From positions 1 to 32,441 of the forward strand of contig JAUXQA010000012.1 of the NCBI GenBank assembly GCA_030683195.1: DNA of 32,441 bases, written 5' to 3'. The position numbers were made by a program, and so were the translations under genes. Positions 30,990 to 32,441 of the stretch are shown here, piece by piece. The stretch comes from Rhodoferax sp. Its GTDB lineage: Bacteria > Pseudomonadota > Gammaproteobacteria > Burkholderiales > Burkholderiaceae_C. Position 1 is the stretch's first letter; every line of letters starts with the position of its first letter. The notes beneath the pieces were generated by a model, which searched no databases, was not told where the DNA came from, and worked only from the letters and a program-made list of their open reading frames with translations.

Positions 30990-31567
30990 GTAAAAAATCT
31001 CCATCCGGCAATCACCAGCAGGGCACAGGCAGCCGCCACCAGGTCGTCGAACATGATGCCAAAGCCGGCCTTGCGCCAGGCGTGCCGGTCCGTGGCGGGG
31101 TTGACGCCGTGGTAGAGCTGATCGGCCCAGCCCACGGGGCCGGGCTTGACTGCATCAAAAAAGCGGAACAGCGCGAAGGCCGCAATTTGCCCCCACAGGC
31201 CCGCTGGCATCACCAGCCACAGCACCAGCCAGAAGGCCACGACTTCATCCCACACCACGGAGCTGGGGTCCAGCACACGCAGGTTGCGGGCCGTGACGGT
31301 GCTGGCCCACCAGCCCATGAGGGCCGAGAACGCCAGCAAGAGCGCCCAGCGCGTGTCATTCATGTAGGGCTGCATCACCAAAAACGCCAGCCACGCCCAC
31401 AGCGTGCCGGCCGTTCCGGGCGCGACCGGGCTCAGGCCGGAGCCAAAACCCAAGGCGATGAAGTGGGCCGGGTGGTGCAGCATGAAGCGCACCGTGGGGC
31501 GCACGGGACCCAGCGGGCGCGACGACTCAGCAACGGGTTCTTGCACTACAAAAGGAAACTCAGACAT
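30986..31567 (-). CDS. pgpA: Phosphatidylglycerophosphatase A
   Basis: A 193-residue inner-membrane phosphatase that dephosphorylates phosphatidylglycerophosphate to phosphatidylglycerol. Family landmarks are FIALGFGSGLSPVAPGTAGTL (about 36-56), DPSSVVWDEVVAFW (about 100-113) and FFDAVKPGPVGWADQ (about 135-149), ending GIMFDDLVAA; the acidic residues in these segments form the metal site. The cinA-type gene overlaps its stop, and thiL ends 11 bases upstream of its start, giving the thiL-pgpA-pncC order common in Burkholderiales. Confidence 0.93.
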   Translation of the reverse strand: MSEFPFVVQEPVAESSRPLGPVRPTVRFMLHHPAHFIALGFGSGLSPVAPGTAGTLWAWLAFLVMQPYMNDTRWALLLAFSALMGWWASTVTARNLRVLDPSSVVWDEVVAFWLVLWLVMPAGLWGQIAAFALFRFFDAVKPGPVGWADQLYHGVNPATDRHAWRKAGFGIMFDDLVAAACALLVIAGWRFFT

Positions 31568-31578
31568 GGCGCAATGAC

Positions 31579-32441
31579 TCAGGGAATTCGGGCAAAGTGA
31601 TCAAAGGATGCAAAGGTGTTGGCTACTGTCAGGCCCTGCCCATCGACCAGGCGCAGGCCGCGCTCAGCCTCCATCGTGCCGATGCGGGTCACAGGCGTCT
31701 GACTGACGTGGGCCGCAGCCTCAACCTCTTGCCGGGCGGCAACCGGGGCCGTAAACAGCAGCTCGTAGTCGTCGCCGCCGGCCAGGGCCCAGGTTCGCCA
31801 TTGGTTTAGAGCTATTTCAGAGCCAAATAGCCCTCTAGCCGTTGTATCACATGCCTTGGCCGCTATTAAATTAACTACTTCATCCACCTGAACAGTGGCG
31901 CCCACGCCCGACTGCACCAGGATGTGACCCAAGTCACCCAGCAGGCCGTCGCTAACATCCACGGCGGCCGTGGCCACGCCACGCAGCGCCAAACCCAAGG
32001 CGACACGCGGGGTCGGACACTCCAGGCGGGCTCTCGCGGCTGCCAGCACGTCGGCGGGCACCGCCACCTTGTTCTGCAACGCCTCCAGCGCCAGCCGGGC
32101 ATCACCCAGCGTGCCGCTCACATACAGGTCATCACCCGCCTGCGCCCCTGAGCGCAGCAGGGCTTGAGACCGCCCTGCCACCACCGGCACCTCGCCAAAT
32201 ACGGTAATGCAGATATTGAGCGGGCCTTGCGTGGTGTCGCCCCCGACCAGTTCGCAGCTGTGGGCATCGGCCAGCGCCAGCAGGCCTTCGGAAAAGGCTG
32301 CCAGCCAGGCTTCATCGGCACCTGGCAAAGCCAGCGCGAGCGTAAACGCCACCGGGCGGGCGCCACAGGCGGCCAGGTCGCTCAAGTTGACGGCCAGCGC
32401 CTTGTGGCCCAGGGTGCGCGGGTCCACATCGGCAAAAAAAT
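31579..32441 (-). CDS. thiL: Thiamine-monophosphate kinase (N-terminus beyond window)
   Basis: The visible 287 residues include FADVDPRTLGHKALAVNLSD (metal/ATP site), ELVGGDTTQGPLN, DVSDGLLGDLGHI and LAGGDDYELLFTAP, all ThiL signatures; the enzyme phosphorylates thiamine monophosphate to thiamine diphosphate. The frame continues to base 32441, so about 35-45 N-terminal residues are missing. Between VQVDEV and WALAGGDDYE there are 28 residues (VNLIAAKACDTTARG...) against about 15 in E. coli, as I recall it. The DNA of this segment is AT-rich and contains a copy of the dispersed repeat (31825-31867) in frame. It is the first visible gene of the thiL-pgpA-pncC unit. Confidence 0.9.
   Translation of the reverse strand, partial: FFADVDPRTLGHKALAVNLSDLAACGARPVAFTLALALPGADEAWLAAFSEGLLALADAHSCELVGGDTTQGPLNICITVFGEVPVVAGRSQALLRSGAQAGDDLYVSGTLGDARLALEALQNKVAVPADVLAAARARLECPTPRVALGLALRGVATAAVDVSDGLLGDLGHILVQSGVGATVQVDEVVNLIAAKACDTTARGLFGSEIALNQWRTWALAGGDDYELLFTAPVAARQEVEAAAHVSQTPVTRIGTMEAERGLRLVDGQGLTVANTFASFDHFARIP
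31825..31867 (-). repeat. Dispersed repeat copy C, in frame inside thiL
   Basis: On the minus strand: aatagc, 21 bases, then ggctagagggctattt, the same layout and spacing as copies A and B (core ggccagaggtcaattt). It encodes roughly IAAKACDTTARGLF of ThiL, within a loop that appears longer than usual. Confidence 0.55.

Noticed and set aside
1-32441. CRISPR arrays, tRNA/rRNA genes, insertion sequences, phage genes
   Set aside because: No regularly spaced repeats, no cloverleaf-like or rRNA segments, and no transposase, integrase or phage structural protein in any frame that I read.

Overview
The window reads as a chromosomal segment of a GC-rich betaproteobacterium, most likely Comamonadaceae (Rhodoferax/Polaromonas-like). 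This is inferred from the protein families, the dense head-to-tail gene packing with many ATGA/GTGA overlaps, an orphan Bug/TctC-type binding protein, and short 'aatagc...ggccagagg' intergenic repeats. I see no tRNA, rRNA, CRISPR array, insertion sequence or phage gene.

Layout. 1-1012: the receiver end of a probable hybrid histidine kinase, overlapping a NarL/FixJ-type regulator. 1125-3451 (minus): a PepSY protein, PhoP-like regulator and PhoQ-like kinase operon. 3513-5125 (minus): a glycine-zipper envelope protein and a metallo-beta-lactamase-fold hydrolase. 5247-8305 (plus): a CWC cysteine-rich protein overlapping a tiny membrane protein, an acyl-CoA ligase, and two unrecognised small genes. 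8384-9628 (minus): a single protein made of three RidA domains. 9948-15827: a GlxA/AraC-type regulator divergent from a tight four-gene operon (Tat-exported binding protein, DUF2817/M14-like hydrolase, MlrC/M81 hydrolase, PLP-dependent cysteine/cysteate-lyase-like enzyme), which looks like an uptake-and-degradation unit. 16011-18473: small unknowns, an MFS transporter and a convergent small unknown. 18723-21597: two overlapping paralogous spermidine-synthase-like genes convergent with an ATP-grasp-like gene. 21810-26161: an RND efflux pair. 26156-28333: a LysR regulator divergent from a Tat-exported nitroreductase-like protein. 28324-29395: two genes, each broken at a homopolymer. 29674-32441 (minus): an RlpA-like lipoprotein, PncC/CinA, PgpA and the 3' part of thiL.

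The points most worth following up are: (i) the triple RidA protein, whose repeat is exactly 138 residues three times over and in which every repeat lacks the substrate-binding arginine; (ii) the regulator/binding protein/two hydrolases/PLP-enzyme operon, a coherent but unassigned catabolic system; (iii) a diverged repeat of about 43-46 bp present twice just outside stop codons and once in frame inside thiL; (iv) two neighbouring homopolymer frameshifts (G9 and T5), either phase-variable switches, decay or sequencing error; and (v) the tandem spermidine-synthase-like pair facing an ATP-grasp-like gene. All functions are predictions from sequence reading alone.
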